NCBI RefSeq assembly: GCF_904848585.1
Contig: NZ_CAJHCR010000002.1
Coordinates: forward strand, 558,001 to 622,000
Reading direction: 5' to 3'
Length of the DNA: 64,000 bases
Source: Paraburkholderia kirstenboschensis
GTDB taxonomy: Bacteria; Pseudomonadota; Gammaproteobacteria; Burkholderiales; Burkholderiaceae
Positions 1 to 8,481 of this stretch are shown in pieces. The notes under the pieces were generated by a model that saw only the letters and a list, made by a program, of their open reading frames with translations, had not been told where the DNA came from and searched no databases. The position numbers and the translations under genes were made by a program. Numbering within the stretch: position 1 is the stretch's first letter; each line of letters opens with the position of its first letter.

Positions 1-1248
1 GTCCACCTTGTCGCTGAACGGACCCGGCACTGCCTGCAGATCGAGCGCGCGCCCTTCGTCCTCGGCCGCGTCGAAACCGAACTGGCCAAGAAACGCGACG
101 GGAATGTGCGAGGCGATGCGCGCATCGACCCATCTGCGCCACAGGGCGCTGTCCTGCGTGCCGCTGCCCTGTAGCCACGCAACGACGCCGGCGTAGCGGT
201 CGGGCGTAATGTCATCGGGAAGCGCGCCGTTGACGTTCGCGTACTCGACGTCATAGCCGAGATAGTTCAGCGGCATTGCCAGGTCGCGTACGCCGGGGGT
301 TTCGTCAAGCAGCAGGTCCTCGCCCGTGTCCTGCACGACGAGCACCTTGCGCGGCAGCACCTCGATTGCGCCGATGCCGACCACGTCGCGCGCCACGTCT
401 GTCACGTAGGGCGTGACGCCCGCCGCTACCACTTGCGCGGCCGTCCTGCGCGCGCACGCGCGGTCATCGGCGGCGCAATATTCGATCGACACGACGGGCA
501 CGCCCGTCTGCCGCATAAACGCTTGCGCAGCGGCGACGCGCGCCGCACGGTCGTCCGCGGAAACGACGATCTGTCCGGCACCGCTCGCGCTCGCGCCGCT
601 GACGAGCGACGGACCCACCACCGCATACAGCCCTTTCGCATGCGGCATGGCGAGCTTCAGCGCGTCATCGCCGCCGATCACGATTCGCGCGTCGGGGTGC
701 GCCGCGCGGATCGCGTCGATCGAAGCAAGCGCTTGCGGCGTGTCGAGCAGGAACCCGCGATAACCGCGCTGCCACAGCGGTTCGATTGCGCTCGCGACGA
801 ATGCACTGGGCGTGCTGACAGCGGCATCCGCACGGGTGCGCGCGAGCCATACGGTATGGCGCAACGAGTTCGCGGACGGATCGAAACCACGCGAGGGATC
901 GACGACGACGGCGTCGAAGGCTTGTAGCAGATCGACCGGCACATTGGCGCCGTCGAAAAACGCGAGATTGACCGATGGCGCGGGACGCGCTTGCGCAGTG
1001 CGCGCTTCTGCCTGAGCTAGCGGTTGCGCGGGTAACGTCGCGGATTGGGATTGAGATTGCGGTTGGGTCGACTGAGCGTTCGCGCTCCCGTAGACAATCG
1101 CGAGCGCCGCCAGGACAGCGCACTCAGACACGCGCATGAGCCGCGGGCGAGCACGTCCACGTTCGAGACGCGTCGGCCTCGGCTCGCCGGCCGGTGCGTC
1201 GCAAAGCGCCAGCCGCGCACCACCAATCGTTTGAATCCCCAATGGCAT
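1..1248 (-). CDS. pelA: PelA-like polysaccharide hydrolase/deacetylase, 3' end cut by window
   Basis: The reading frame is open from the window edge up to an ATG at 1248, about 416 residues. PelA is the periplasmic enzyme that hydrolyses and deacetylates Pel exopolysaccharide. What I see: a signal-like segment (AVLAALAIVYGSANA), then a TIM-barrel-type region with RGYRGFLLDTP (GH114-like; PelA has a very similar GY-G-LDT stretch), then LPRKVLVVQDTGED and LAMPLNYLGYDVEY, which resemble the linker region of PelA. The deacetylase part would lie beyond base 1. The ATG at 1248 is preceded by an AG-rich stretch (GAAGAAGA). An internal ATG at 1137 would give a more usual signal-peptide length but has no visible Shine-Dalgarno. 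Other pel genes should lie outside the window. Family assignment is from motif memory. Confidence 0.68.
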   Translation of the reverse strand, partial: MPLGIQTIGGARLALCDAPAGEPRPTRLERGRARPRLMRVSECAVLAALAIVYGSANAQSTQPQSQSQSATLPAQPLAQAEARTAQARPAPSVNLAFFDGANVPVDLLQAFDAVVVDPSRGFDPSANSLRHTVWLARTRADAAVSTPSAFVASAIEPLWQRGYRGFLLDTPQALASIDAIRAAHPDARIVIGGDDALKLAMPHAKGLYAVVGPSLVSGASASGAGQIVVSADDRAARVAAAQAFMRQTGVPVVSIEYCAADDRACARRTAAQVVAAGVTPYVTDVARDVVGIGAIEVLPRKVLVVQDTGEDLLLDETPGVRDLAMPLNYLGYDVEYANVNGALPDDITPDRYAGVVAWLQGSGTQDSALWRRWVDARIASHIPVAFLGQFGFDAAEDEGRALDLQAVPGPFSDKVD

Positions 1249-1328
1249 GTGATTTCTTCTTCGGTTTATTGCTCTTTTACCGACCGCTTTGAACGCGGCT
1301 TTTCTTTGGGTTTTACCGCAGCCCACTC

Positions 1329-1354
1329 GATTGACCGCCCCGATTGACCGCCCC
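1329..1354. repeat. 13-bp direct repeat, two copies
   Basis: GATTGACCGCCCC occurs twice back to back (1329-1341 and 1342-1354), about 80 bp upstream of the pelA-like start. Spacing and position would suit a regulator site, but that is inference. Confidence 0.7.
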
Positions 1355-1709
1355 TTTTGACGCGCTCTCCGCCGACCTTTACAACGGTGTAATGAAACAC
1401 CGTCAGCACCCCCTCTGACGTTAAAAGCCGACCGCGTCCAGGCTGCGCATTCTAATGGCAGTGTTTTCAAATTGCACGAGTATTCTGGGGCTCGGGTTTT
1501 TTACCAACAATCGCCAAAAACGTCCCAAACATCAAAGAACTAGTGTGCTACTCAACTCTATATAAGGCCGCAAACGTTTTACGTCTTCACGATCCGCAGG
1601 GTCGAAAATCATTTGGCCTGACAACAATTAACAATCAGGAATGATTTACCGTTTTCAGCGGGATCGTTCAAGCAGGGTTAAGCGGGCAACCTTAAGGCGG
1701 ATGCCGCCG

Positions 1710-1744
1710 GGTACGGTGCCAGGTACGGTGCCAGGCCCGGTGCA
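1710..1744. repeat. 12-bp tandem repeat
   Basis: GGTACGGTGCCA is present twice in tandem (1710-1721, 1722-1733), followed by a degenerate partial third copy. Each unit contains an imperfect inverted repeat. Function unknown. Confidence 0.7.
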
Positions 1745-2390
1745 AGCGGAATCGTCACCGCAGGACATGGCTATTTAGGCGCCTCCTTGTGCAAGGAAGG
1801 GTCGCCAGCATTTTGCCGTTTCCGTTTTGATGAAGCACTTTTGCAATCGCGCCAATCAGATCCGGCCGTTGCGTCGCGAGTAGCTGACGTTGATTTGACG
1901 GCGGGGCTTCCCGTTAATGCGGCTATGTCGGGCGCATTTTGTTTCAAAGATTGGGCAGACAGCGGCCCAAGATTTAGCGATTTCTACGTCATGACACCCG
2001 CAGCAAGCTTTCACTCTGCTGCACTTTATTAACTGCAGATTAACTATTTTTCATTTGACACGCGTCGTTTCGCCGGGCGCACATAATTCCACGCGTCGAT
2101 CGGCTCCACTGCACGTTTATTGACTCGCGCAAACGTTATCGTCAGCGAATATCCGTTTCGCCTGAGACGGTCCGGGGCGCACATGCCGCAAATCTACGAT
2201 CCGCGAGTGACAAACTGGCCTTCGACGTGTCGTTGCAGTGAAGCAACAGCGAGACCGCCACCGATAGCCGCTGGCACCAGGCACGGCCATTGCTCAACAT
2301 CGCTCGCCGGCAGATCGCTCGCTCACGAACCTGTACACGAGGCGAGCCGCCGTTCTACTTCAATCCAGCAATTCATCCGTGGGAGGCCTC

Positions 2391-2552
2391 ATGCTTCGAT
2401 ACGCTGCAATCTTCTTCGTCATCGCTATCATCGCCGCGGTATTCGGCTTTGGCGGAATCGCCGCCGGCGCGACGGAGATCGCCAAGGTGCTGTTCTTCAT
2501 CTTCGTGGTGATTTTCCTCGTCACCTTGCTGATGGGCGTGATGCGGCGCTGA
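2391..2552 (+). CDS. DUF1328 small membrane protein
   Basis: A 53-residue protein with two hydrophobic helices separated by a short glycine-rich loop ([10 protein letters not shown] then [11 protein letters not shown]) and a basic C-terminus (MRR). This is the standard architecture of the DUF1328/YtjA family of inner-membrane microproteins, whose function is unknown but which are often stress-associated. GGGAGG sits just upstream of the ATG. It has no operon partner here: the next gene lies on the other strand. Confidence 0.85.
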   Translation: MLRYAAIFFVIAIIAAVFGFGGIAAGATEIAKVLFFIFVVIFLVTLLMGVMRR

Positions 2553-2746
2553 TCACCGCATCGACTGTATAAGCGGAGGAATACCCGCCCCGGCGCGTGC
2601 GAACGACCTGTTGCAATACCTGCCACGGTGTCTTGCAATAGTTGCCGCTCCCGCCGGGCTTCCCCGCAACGCAGCACGCGCATCGCGCCATACGTGTACT
2701 GCGGCTTTTAATGCCCCGCTCCTGCATTCCTTCATCCTGATCTGCT

Positions 2747-3649
2747 TCATTCTTCCGACAGCACGCGCGGCTCGCTCTCCCGCATGCCCAGATGCAACTC
2801 CTCGCATAGAAAACCTTGCAATGTCTGCACGGCTGCCTCCTGCGCGCCCGCGACCTCGCGCATGAACAGGCCGAAGTCCGCAGCCGGCGCATCGGGCAAG
2901 CCATCGGCGCGACCCAACATTCTCATGGACTCCGAACGAATATTGCCTTCGAGCAATACCGACACGCCGAGACCCGCTTCGACCGCCGATTGCACCGCCG
3001 GCAAACTCGTGCTCGTACACACAACGCGCCAGCCGATGCCCGCGCGGCGCAACGCCGTCAACACATTCTGTTGCCACAGACACGTGCCGCCAAACGCGAC
3101 CAACGGCAAGGGCGCTTCGGCGTCGCGCGCATAGCCGCGCGCGCCGACCCAGAACAACGGTTGGGTCCATGTGAGCAAAGGCGTGCCGTCCACCAATGCG
3201 GGATCGGCAACGACCACATCGAGGCCGCCGTCCGCGAGCCGCTTCGACAAAGTGGCGCTGCTGTCCACGACGATTTCCAGCGCGACGCGCGGATAAGCAA
3301 TCGAAAAACGCCGCAACGCGCGCGGCAAGCGACCGACGGCAATGTCCTCGAGCATGCCGAGCCGCACGCCGCCCGACACCTGCCCCGCGCTCAGCGCACG
3401 TCGTGCATCGGCACCCGCGCCGAGAATCGCGTGCGCGTACGGCAGCAGCAGATGACCGGCTTCGGTGAGTTGCACGCCGCGTGGCGAGCGGTCGAGCAGC
3501 CGCTGGCCAAGGTCTTCTTCGAGACGGCGCAACTGCATGCTCACCGCCGCCTGGGTGCGTGCGAGACGGCTTGCGGCCACGCCCACCGCACCCGTCTCCG
3601 CGACGGTGACGAACGCGCGAAGCAGACTGCTATCGAGGTCACGGGTCAT
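2747..3649 (-). CDS. LysR-family transcriptional regulator
   Basis: About 300 residues. The N-terminal winged HTH is clear (LLRAFVTVAETGAVGVAASRL, then TQAAVSMQLRRLEEDLG and LFDRS-like LLDRSPRGV), followed by the periplasmic-binding-like effector domain. I use the ATG at 3649 because it gives the usual short lead into the HTH. In-frame starts at 3670 (ATG) and 3682 (TTG) exist and none has a good Shine-Dalgarno. The gene is divergent from an RhtA-type exporter gene 98 bp away, the typical arrangement of a LysR activator with its target. The effector is probably an amino acid, by inference only. Confidence 0.9.
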   Translation of the reverse strand: MTRDLDSSLLRAFVTVAETGAVGVAASRLARTQAAVSMQLRRLEEDLGQRLLDRSPRGVQLTEAGHLLLPYAHAILGAGADARRALSAGQVSGGVRLGMLEDIAVGRLPRALRRFSIAYPRVALEIVVDSSATLSKRLADGGLDVVVADPALVDGTPLLTWTQPLFWVGARGYARDAEAPLPLVAFGGTCLWQQNVLTALRRAGIGWRVVCTSTSLPAVQSAVEAGLGVSVLLEGNIRSESMRMLGRADGLPDAPAADFGLFMREVAGAQEAAVQTLQGFLCEELHLGMRESEPRVLSEE

Positions 3650-3682
3650 CACGATTGTTGAAATCGACATAAGAAATATCAA

Positions 3683-3711
3683 CTTATCTTAGTAGCGCTG
3701 GAGCCGATAAG
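3683..3711. promoter_or_regulatory. Inverted repeat in LysR/exporter divergent promoter
   Basis: CTTATC (3683-3688) and GATAAG (3706-3711) form a 6-bp inverted repeat within the only intergenic gap between the divergent LysR and EamA genes. The position fits a LysR operator; the match to a T-N11-A box is imperfect. Confidence 0.4.
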
Positions 3712-3747
3712 ATAGCGTGAACATTCCCACAGCGACACCAAAACACT

Positions 3748-4641
3748 ATGCAGGACACGACGATCAAGTGCGCAGCCGTCCCCGCCGACCCGGCCACGGC
3801 GAAACCTGCGCGCGCTGCAGCCGGCGCAGCGTTGCTGTGCGTGCTGTCCATGTCGAGCGTGCAATTCGGCGCCGCGCTTTCCGAACCGACCATGTCGGTC
3901 TACGGCTCGCTCAGCACCACGTGGCTGCGGCTCGGCTGGGCCGCGCTCGTCCTCGCAGTGCTGGTGCGACCGCGCGTTCTGAGCTACTCGCGCGCGCACT
4001 GGTTCGCCGCGGGCGCGCTCGGCGCTGCAATGGCCGGCATGACGTTGTGCTTTTTTGCGGCGCTTCAACGCATTCCGCTCGGCCTTGCGGTGGCGATCGA
4101 CTTTCTCGGGCCACTGACGGTGGCAACCCTGGCCGTGCGCCGCGCGCGCGCGCTTCTGTGGCCCGCGCTGGCGATTGCGGGCGTCGTGCTGCTTTCGCGC
4201 GATCGCGCCGGCTGGGTGGGCGAACCGCTCGGCGTATTCCTTGCGCTTGCCGCCGCTTGCGGCTGGGGCAGCTACATCGTGTTGATGAAAAAGACCGGCA
4301 AGCTATTTGCCGGACTGGAAGGCCTGTCGGTCTCGCTGATTGCGGCGGCGCTGGTCGCCACGCCTTTTGGCCTGGCGCAGAGTGGCATGCACGTGGCCAC
4401 AGGCCAGCTCGCGGCGACCGCAGGCCTCGCGATACTCGTTCCTCTATTGCCCTATGCGCTGGAAATGGTGGCACTGCGTCACATGCCCGCCGGTTCGTTC
4501 GGTATCCTGATGAGTGTAGAGCCAGCCATCGGTGCGGTGGCGGGCTTTGTCGTACTGCATCAGCCGATGGGCATTCTGCAGATCGCGGGCACTTTGTTCG
4601 TGGTCGCCGCGAGTGTCGGCGCGGTGGTGGCCGCGCGGTAG
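3748..4641 (+). CDS. EamA/DMT-family exporter, RhtA-like
   Basis: 297 residues with about ten hydrophobic helices arranged as two EamA repeats. Segments such as IPLGLAVAIDFLGPLTVA and ALRHMPAGSFGILMSVEPA closely resemble the E. coli threonine/homoserine exporter RhtA (295 residues), so amino-acid efflux across the inner membrane is the best guess. The first ~25 residues are a soluble, Ala/Pro-rich lead. No clear ribosome site is seen before the ATG. The divergent LysR gene is the likely regulator. The exact substrate cannot be read from sequence. Confidence 0.85.
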   Translation: MQDTTIKCAAVPADPATAKPARAAAGAALLCVLSMSSVQFGAALSEPTMSVYGSLSTTWLRLGWAALVLAVLVRPRVLSYSRAHWFAAGALGAAMAGMTLCFFAALQRIPLGLAVAIDFLGPLTVATLAVRRARALLWPALAIAGVVLLSRDRAGWVGEPLGVFLALAAACGWGSYIVLMKKTGKLFAGLEGLSVSLIAAALVATPFGLAQSGMHVATGQLAATAGLAILVPLLPYALEMVALRHMPAGSFGILMSVEPAIGAVAGFVVLHQPMGILQIAGTLFVVAASVGAVVAAR

Positions 4642-4756
4642 CGACGGCGCAATGCCAGCCACCAAGGGCGCGGTGCGCATGCAGTAACGACAATGCAAGG
4701 TTGACAGCGCATCGCCGGAAGCGCCGCGCCGCGCAGCGCCAATAACGCGTGCGCCG

Positions 4757-5308
4757 CTAAGCCATGTTCTCGGCTTCGTACAAACGCCGCCCGGCAGCAT
4801 CCTTCGCGCCGACAATCGGCGCGAAATCGATCGGCCATTCAATGCCGATGTCCGGATCGCTCCACAAGATGCAGCGCTCCAGTTCGGGAAACCAGTATTC
4901 GGTCGTTTTCCACAGGCACTCGGCGACGTCGGAGAGCACGACGAAGCCGTGCGCGAAGCCCGGGGGCACCCAGATCTGCCGATGGTTTTCCGCGCTCAGG
5001 TGCGCGCCGCACCACTTGCCGAAGTTCGGCGAATTGAGCCGCACGTCCACGGCGACGTCGAAAATTTCGCCCGCCACGACCTGCATGAGCCGGCCTTGCG
5101 GACGCTGGACCTGATAGTGCAGTCCGCGCAGCACGCCATGCACCGCGCGCAGATGCCGGTCTTGCACGAAGTCGAAACCGCGTGCGATGTCGTCGCTGAA
5201 CTCGTCCGCGGCAAAGCTCTCATAACAGAAACCGAATTGGTCGCCAAACACCTCGGGCTCAATGAGTTTCACTTCCGGCAGTGCCGTTGCCAACACCTGG
5301 TTGCCCAT
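4757..5308 (-). CDS. rmlC: dTDP-4-dehydrorhamnose 3,5-epimerase-like (RmlC)
   Basis: 183 residues, the normal RmlC length. RmlC epimerises C3 and C5 of dTDP-4-keto-6-deoxyglucose in dTDP-L-rhamnose synthesis. Cupin-fold landmarks are present: HGVLRGLHYQ with the substrate and catalytic histidines (~residues 55-66), DVAVDVRLNSPNFGKW, and WVPPGFAHGFVVLSD. The start (MGNQVLATALPEVK) matches the usual family N-terminus. Its partners rmlA, rmlB and rmlD are absent nearby, so this is an orphan copy, perhaps serving a dispersed O-antigen or exopolysaccharide pathway. A close relative acting on another nucleotide sugar cannot be excluded. Confidence 0.88.
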   Translation of the reverse strand: MGNQVLATALPEVKLIEPEVFGDQFGFCYESFAADEFSDDIARGFDFVQDRHLRAVHGVLRGLHYQVQRPQGRLMQVVAGEIFDVAVDVRLNSPNFGKWCGAHLSAENHRQIWVPPGFAHGFVVLSDVAECLWKTTEYWFPELERCILWSDPDIGIEWPIDFAPIVGAKDAAGRRLYEAENMA

Positions 5309-5349
5309 GCCACTGTGCCCGTAAGAAGCTGCTCGACAAAGAACGGGAA

Positions 5350-5401
5350 ACCGCCGCGCACTCGCGCGGCGGTCCTGAAACGCGCCTGCCCTACAGGCGC
5401 G
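5350..5401 (-). terminator. Tandem hairpins downstream of glxA-type gene
   Basis: A perfect 10-bp stem (ACCGCCGCGC at 5350-5359 with GCGCGGCGGT at 5364-5373, loop of 4) is followed on the minus strand by TTTCCC. A second 8-bp stem (5381-5388 with 5394-5401) lies next to it. Together they probably terminate the upstream regulator gene ending at 5410. The U-tract is short. Confidence 0.6.
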
Positions 5402-5409
5402 CTCAACTG

Positions 5410-6405
5410 TCAGAGCTCCGAGGAGGCAAGCCGGCTGCGGGCGCGATATTCGGTTGGCGACAGCGCCATGCGCTTGCGGAAGATCTTCGCAAGGCGGTCG
5501 CCGTTGCCGGTGCCGCTGCGCCGCGCGATCTTGTCGACCGGCAGTTCGGTTTCAGTGAGGAAGTTGCAGGCAATGCGCAGGCGCACCTGCAACAGGTAGT
5601 CGGACGGCGTGACGTGCATTTCATGCTTGAAACGCCGCAGGAAATTGCGCTCACTCATGGCCGCGACCTGGGCTGCGTCGGCAACCGACACCGGACGGTC
5701 GCAGTTCGCTTCCATCCAGCGCGCCGCCGCGCGGATCTTTTCCGCGACGCTCAGCGTGCCGCCCTCGGCGGGCAGCGGAACCCACGTCGCAGCCATGCCC
5801 GGCATCACGCGTTCGGCGACGCTGCGCGCGAGTTCCGCGCCGAGATCGCGCTTGATGAACATCAGCGCGCTGCGGGCGCAGTCGTTGCGATCGTTGGACG
5901 CGCTGAGGATGGCGTCCGCTCCGCCCCGGCCATAGCGGCCGATTTGCAGCGCCTCCGGATCGCCCGGATTGGCCGCCTCCAGCACGAGCCGCCCTTCGCC
6001 GATGGTTTCGATCGCACGGGTGCGCGCCTGCACCGAGCGCAGCCAGCCGAGTAGCCGCTGGTCGCGGGCCGCCTCGTGCGCGCCGTGCCCGCCGGCAATG
6101 AAGAGGACGTCGAAGCCGGTTCCATAGCGCGTGTCGATGCGATCGGTCCAGATGCGCGCAGCCGACGAGCTTGGCACGCTGCCGCCGTCGAGCGACAGGA
6201 ATTGCACTTCATACGGCGGCTCTTCGCCTGGGCGCGTGCCGGAGAGTTCGTTCGCGGTCTGGAACATTTCGACGACCGTACCGGGGCCAAGCAACCAGAA
6301 ACCGTCGAACAGCAGCACACCAATTCGCCGCGCCGCTGTGCGCACATTGACAGCGGGCGTGTGTAACCAGGTAACCCTCGCGGAATCGACGTGGATGTGG
6401 GACAT
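5410..6405 (-). CDS. GlxA-family AraC-type regulator (DJ-1/PfpI plus HTH)
   Basis: 331 residues from the ATG at 6405, which has GAGGA six bases upstream; an in-frame TTG at 6417 is less likely. The N-terminal half is a DJ-1/PfpI (class I amidotransferase-like) ligand domain (RRIGVLLFDGFWLLGPGTV, then VLFIAGGHGAHEAARD). The C-terminal ~100 residues are two AraC HTH motifs (SVADAAQVAAMSERNFLRRF and LPVDKIARRSGTGNGDRLAK, ending FRKRMALSPTEYR). Such proteins regulate amino-acid, amine or aldehyde catabolism. The nucleophile-elbow position reads AGGHG and lacks the enzymatic Cys, as usual for GlxA regulators. The regulon is not evident, since the next genes upstream are 700 bp away. Confidence 0.9.
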   Translation of the reverse strand: MSHIHVDSARVTWLHTPAVNVRTAARRIGVLLFDGFWLLGPGTVVEMFQTANELSGTRPGEEPPYEVQFLSLDGGSVPSSSAARIWTDRIDTRYGTGFDVLFIAGGHGAHEAARDQRLLGWLRSVQARTRAIETIGEGRLVLEAANPGDPEALQIGRYGRGGADAILSASNDRNDCARSALMFIKRDLGAELARSVAERVMPGMAATWVPLPAEGGTLSVAEKIRAAARWMEANCDRPVSVADAAQVAAMSERNFLRRFKHEMHVTPSDYLLQVRLRIACNFLTETELPVDKIARRSGTGNGDRLAKIFRKRMALSPTEYRARSRLASSEL

Positions 6406-7116
6406 GGTCTTCCTCAAAATGTCTACGTGGTTGGACGAGGACGCGCGTTATCCGACGATATGGATCAACTGATAATCTCTATTCAACATCGGTGAACGCC
6501 GTTTCACGCATTATCAGCGATGTTAGCCGAATGAATCGCGTTAGTAAATTTGAAAACAACGGAATTAGCCAGGCATTTAACGTATGACGAAATTTATTCT
6601 CATTTGATGCAAGTAATAATTATCCGACGCGTGAATTGCGAGCGGAAAAATCTACCGCGTGCCGGAGAGCCTGCGCTGCGAGCCATGTGCGGCGCGGGGC
6701 CGCAGCCTGCCCTGCTTACCTCCCCGAATGCCGTACGCATAAGCGAAGTGGGCTGTTGAGCATTGGAGCGATATGAAAACGTTTCAAAGCTGAACACACC
6801 GGTGCACCGCAATGGCCCTTTTAATTGGATTTGTTATTCGCACATTCGGAATGTGCCTCGTCAGCCGTGGTAATTAGCCCGTAGCGATTCTAATCGCGCG
6901 ATTATCTGGTTATGCGGGGTTTTTAAAGGCGCCGAAAACGTTTCATTTCTGAAACATGATCCGTTTATTCTTCTGATTAATTGCGGCGTTTCAGAGTCGT
7001 GTCACGCGTGATCTGCTTATTCATTAGACAATTGGCGCGGCTTCGCGGATTTGCATTCCGGTACGCCGGGAAGCGGGCGCGCGACTCGCCTCGAACGGCG
7101 AGCCGCGTCGCAGCAC
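6406..7116. other. Gene-free intergenic region with repeated motif
   Basis: About 700 bp between the GlxA-type regulator and the end of tldE. It is AT-rich between 6480 and 6640 and between 6780 and 7030. I see no convincing gene. It holds the promoter of the regulator gene and two identical 12-bp motifs described separately. Confidence 0.6.
6775..6945. repeat. GAAAACGTTTCA present twice
   Basis: The near-palindromic 12-mer GAAAACGTTTCA is found at 6775-6786 and again at 6934-6945. The copies are 159 bp apart, about 15 helical turns. The second copy is followed by TTTCTGAAAC, which extends the symmetry. The spacing suits a looping repressor, but no regulator is assigned. Confidence 0.55.
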
Positions 7117-8481
7117 TTATAGGGTCAGCTCGAACGACCTCGCGAGGATGCCGGGCAATTGCATCCCGCCCGTCGCCCGCTCTCCCCACGTCCCGTCGCT
7201 CAGGAGCAATTCGGCTTGCGCGCCGATCTGTTCGAGTTCGCTGCCAAGCAGGCGATACAGGCTGTCGTCGAAACGCATGGCTTCGAGTGGCGCCACGATC
7301 TGTCCGTTCTCCACCCAGAAGGTCGCGAAACGCGTCATGCCCGTGAGTCGGCAATTCATCCGGTCCGAAAAGTTCACGTACCACAAATTGCCGATGTAAA
7401 GACCGGTACCCAGTTGCGCGAGTACGTCCTCGTCCATCAGTTCGCCGGGCTGCATTGCGAGCGACGCCGGCGCTTCTTCGGCGAGCGCGCCGTTCGGCGT
7501 CAAGCCGTATTCCCTTGCGCTGCGTGCATTGGTCAGTTGCCCGGCACTGCGGCCCGCCGCGATGAGCGCAACGCTGTCGCGCAAGTAGCCGTCGTCGTTG
7601 AAGCCTGGCGTGATGCCGAGGCTGAGTTCTTCGCCGAGAGTTACGCGAGGATCGAGCGCGATCTCAGCCACGTGCAGCTTATACAACTCGCTGCGCGAAC
7701 TGGCCTGCGCGCGCGCCGAAAAGCCGCGCCACGCGGTCACGCCCAATAGCTCGGCAAGCGCCGCCGGAGCGAGCCACGCGCGATAGCGTCCAGGCGCGAG
7801 CGCTCGAGGCGCGCGAGCGAGCACGGCGAGACGCGTGGCGGCCTGTTCCACCTTGCCTGCAAAGACGGCATCGCTCCAGTCGTCGCCAGCGTACGTGGTC
7901 TTGATTGCGCGACCGCTCGGGTCATAGAGCGACCAGCTGAAATTGAAATTGTCGACTTCGTACCAGCCGCGGCTGCCACGCGTCGACGCGAACCCTCGCA
8001 CGATGGTGCCGCCCGCATAAAACCCCACGAAATCGAGGCCCCGCGCGCATTCGGCGACGACGCGCAACAAGCCGTGCGGCTCCGGCAATCTGCCCGAACG
8101 CCGCGTGGTGCGCTGCCATGAGGAAGTATCGAACAGCAGGTGCGGATCGTCGGCGGCATCGCGCAGACCCTCGCGCAGCGTGGCAAGCGCGGTGCGCACT
8201 TCGTCGACGTCCTGCTCCAGATCGCCGCACACCGTCAACGTGGAATACGCCTGACGCGCTCCGTCGATCAGACGCAAGGTCAGCTTGCCTTGCGACACGG
8301 TGCCGCTTTGCCGCACCTTGCCCGCGTTGAAGCGGATGAAGTCGGACTGCTCGCCGGCAAACGAACTGAGCGTGGTTTCGCCGCCTTGCTGGAGACGCTC
8401 GATCGCATCGGCGAGCGACGTGAAGTGCCGCTGCCAGTCCACGGCATGCGTGGCGCGCGGTGACATGAAGCCGCTCATCAT
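7117..8481 (-). CDS. tldE: TldE/PmbA-like metallopeptidase partner subunit
   Basis: 454 residues. TldE (PmbA) pairs with TldD in a heterodimeric zinc peptidase that digests unfolded or ribosomally made peptides (microcin B17 leader, CcdA). The PmbA/TldA fold is recognisable: DSFIRFNAGKVRQSG-like stretch (SDFIRFNAGKVRQSGTV), then SLGITPGFNDDGYLRDSV and NFSDRMNCRLTGMTRFATFWVENG near the C-terminus. It lacks HExxxH, as expected for the non-catalytic subunit. The start is an ATG-ATG pair at 8481/8478 overlapping the tldD stop, with GGAGG just upstream; the second ATG has the better spacing. Translational coupling to tldD is likely. It is the last gene of the receptor-transporter-peptidase string. 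Confidence 0.88.
   Translation of the reverse strand: MMSGFMSPRATHAVDWQRHFTSLADAIERLQQGGETTLSSFAGEQSDFIRFNAGKVRQSGTVSQGKLTLRLIDGARQAYSTLTVCGDLEQDVDEVRTALATLREGLRDAADDPHLLFDTSSWQRTTRRSGRLPEPHGLLRVVAECARGLDFVGFYAGGTIVRGFASTRGSRGWYEVDNFNFSWSLYDPSGRAIKTTYAGDDWSDAVFAGKVEQAATRLAVLARAPRALAPGRYRAWLAPAALAELLGVTAWRGFSARAQASSRSELYKLHVAEIALDPRVTLGEELSLGITPGFNDDGYLRDSVALIAAGRSAGQLTNARSAREYGLTPNGALAEEAPASLAMQPGELMDEDVLAQLGTGLYIGNLWYVNFSDRMNCRLTGMTRFATFWVENGQIVAPLEAMRFDDSLYRLLGSELEQIGAQAELLLSDGTWGERATGGMQLPGILARSFELTL

Larger units (their letters stand above)
1249..2390. other. Gene-free intergenic region
   Basis: About 1.1 kb between the divergent pelA-like gene and the DUF1328 gene. It is more AT-rich than the flanks (for example around 1500-1660 and 2030-2090), so it probably carries promoters in both directions. 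The small open frames here have no recognisable protein features. It contains two short direct repeats, listed separately. Confidence 0.6.

Noticed and set aside
1787..2032. 81-residue plus-strand frame (MCKEGSPAF...)
   Set aside because: No homology that I recognise, no ribosome site, and atypical codon use in an AT-richer intergenic region. Not supported as a gene.
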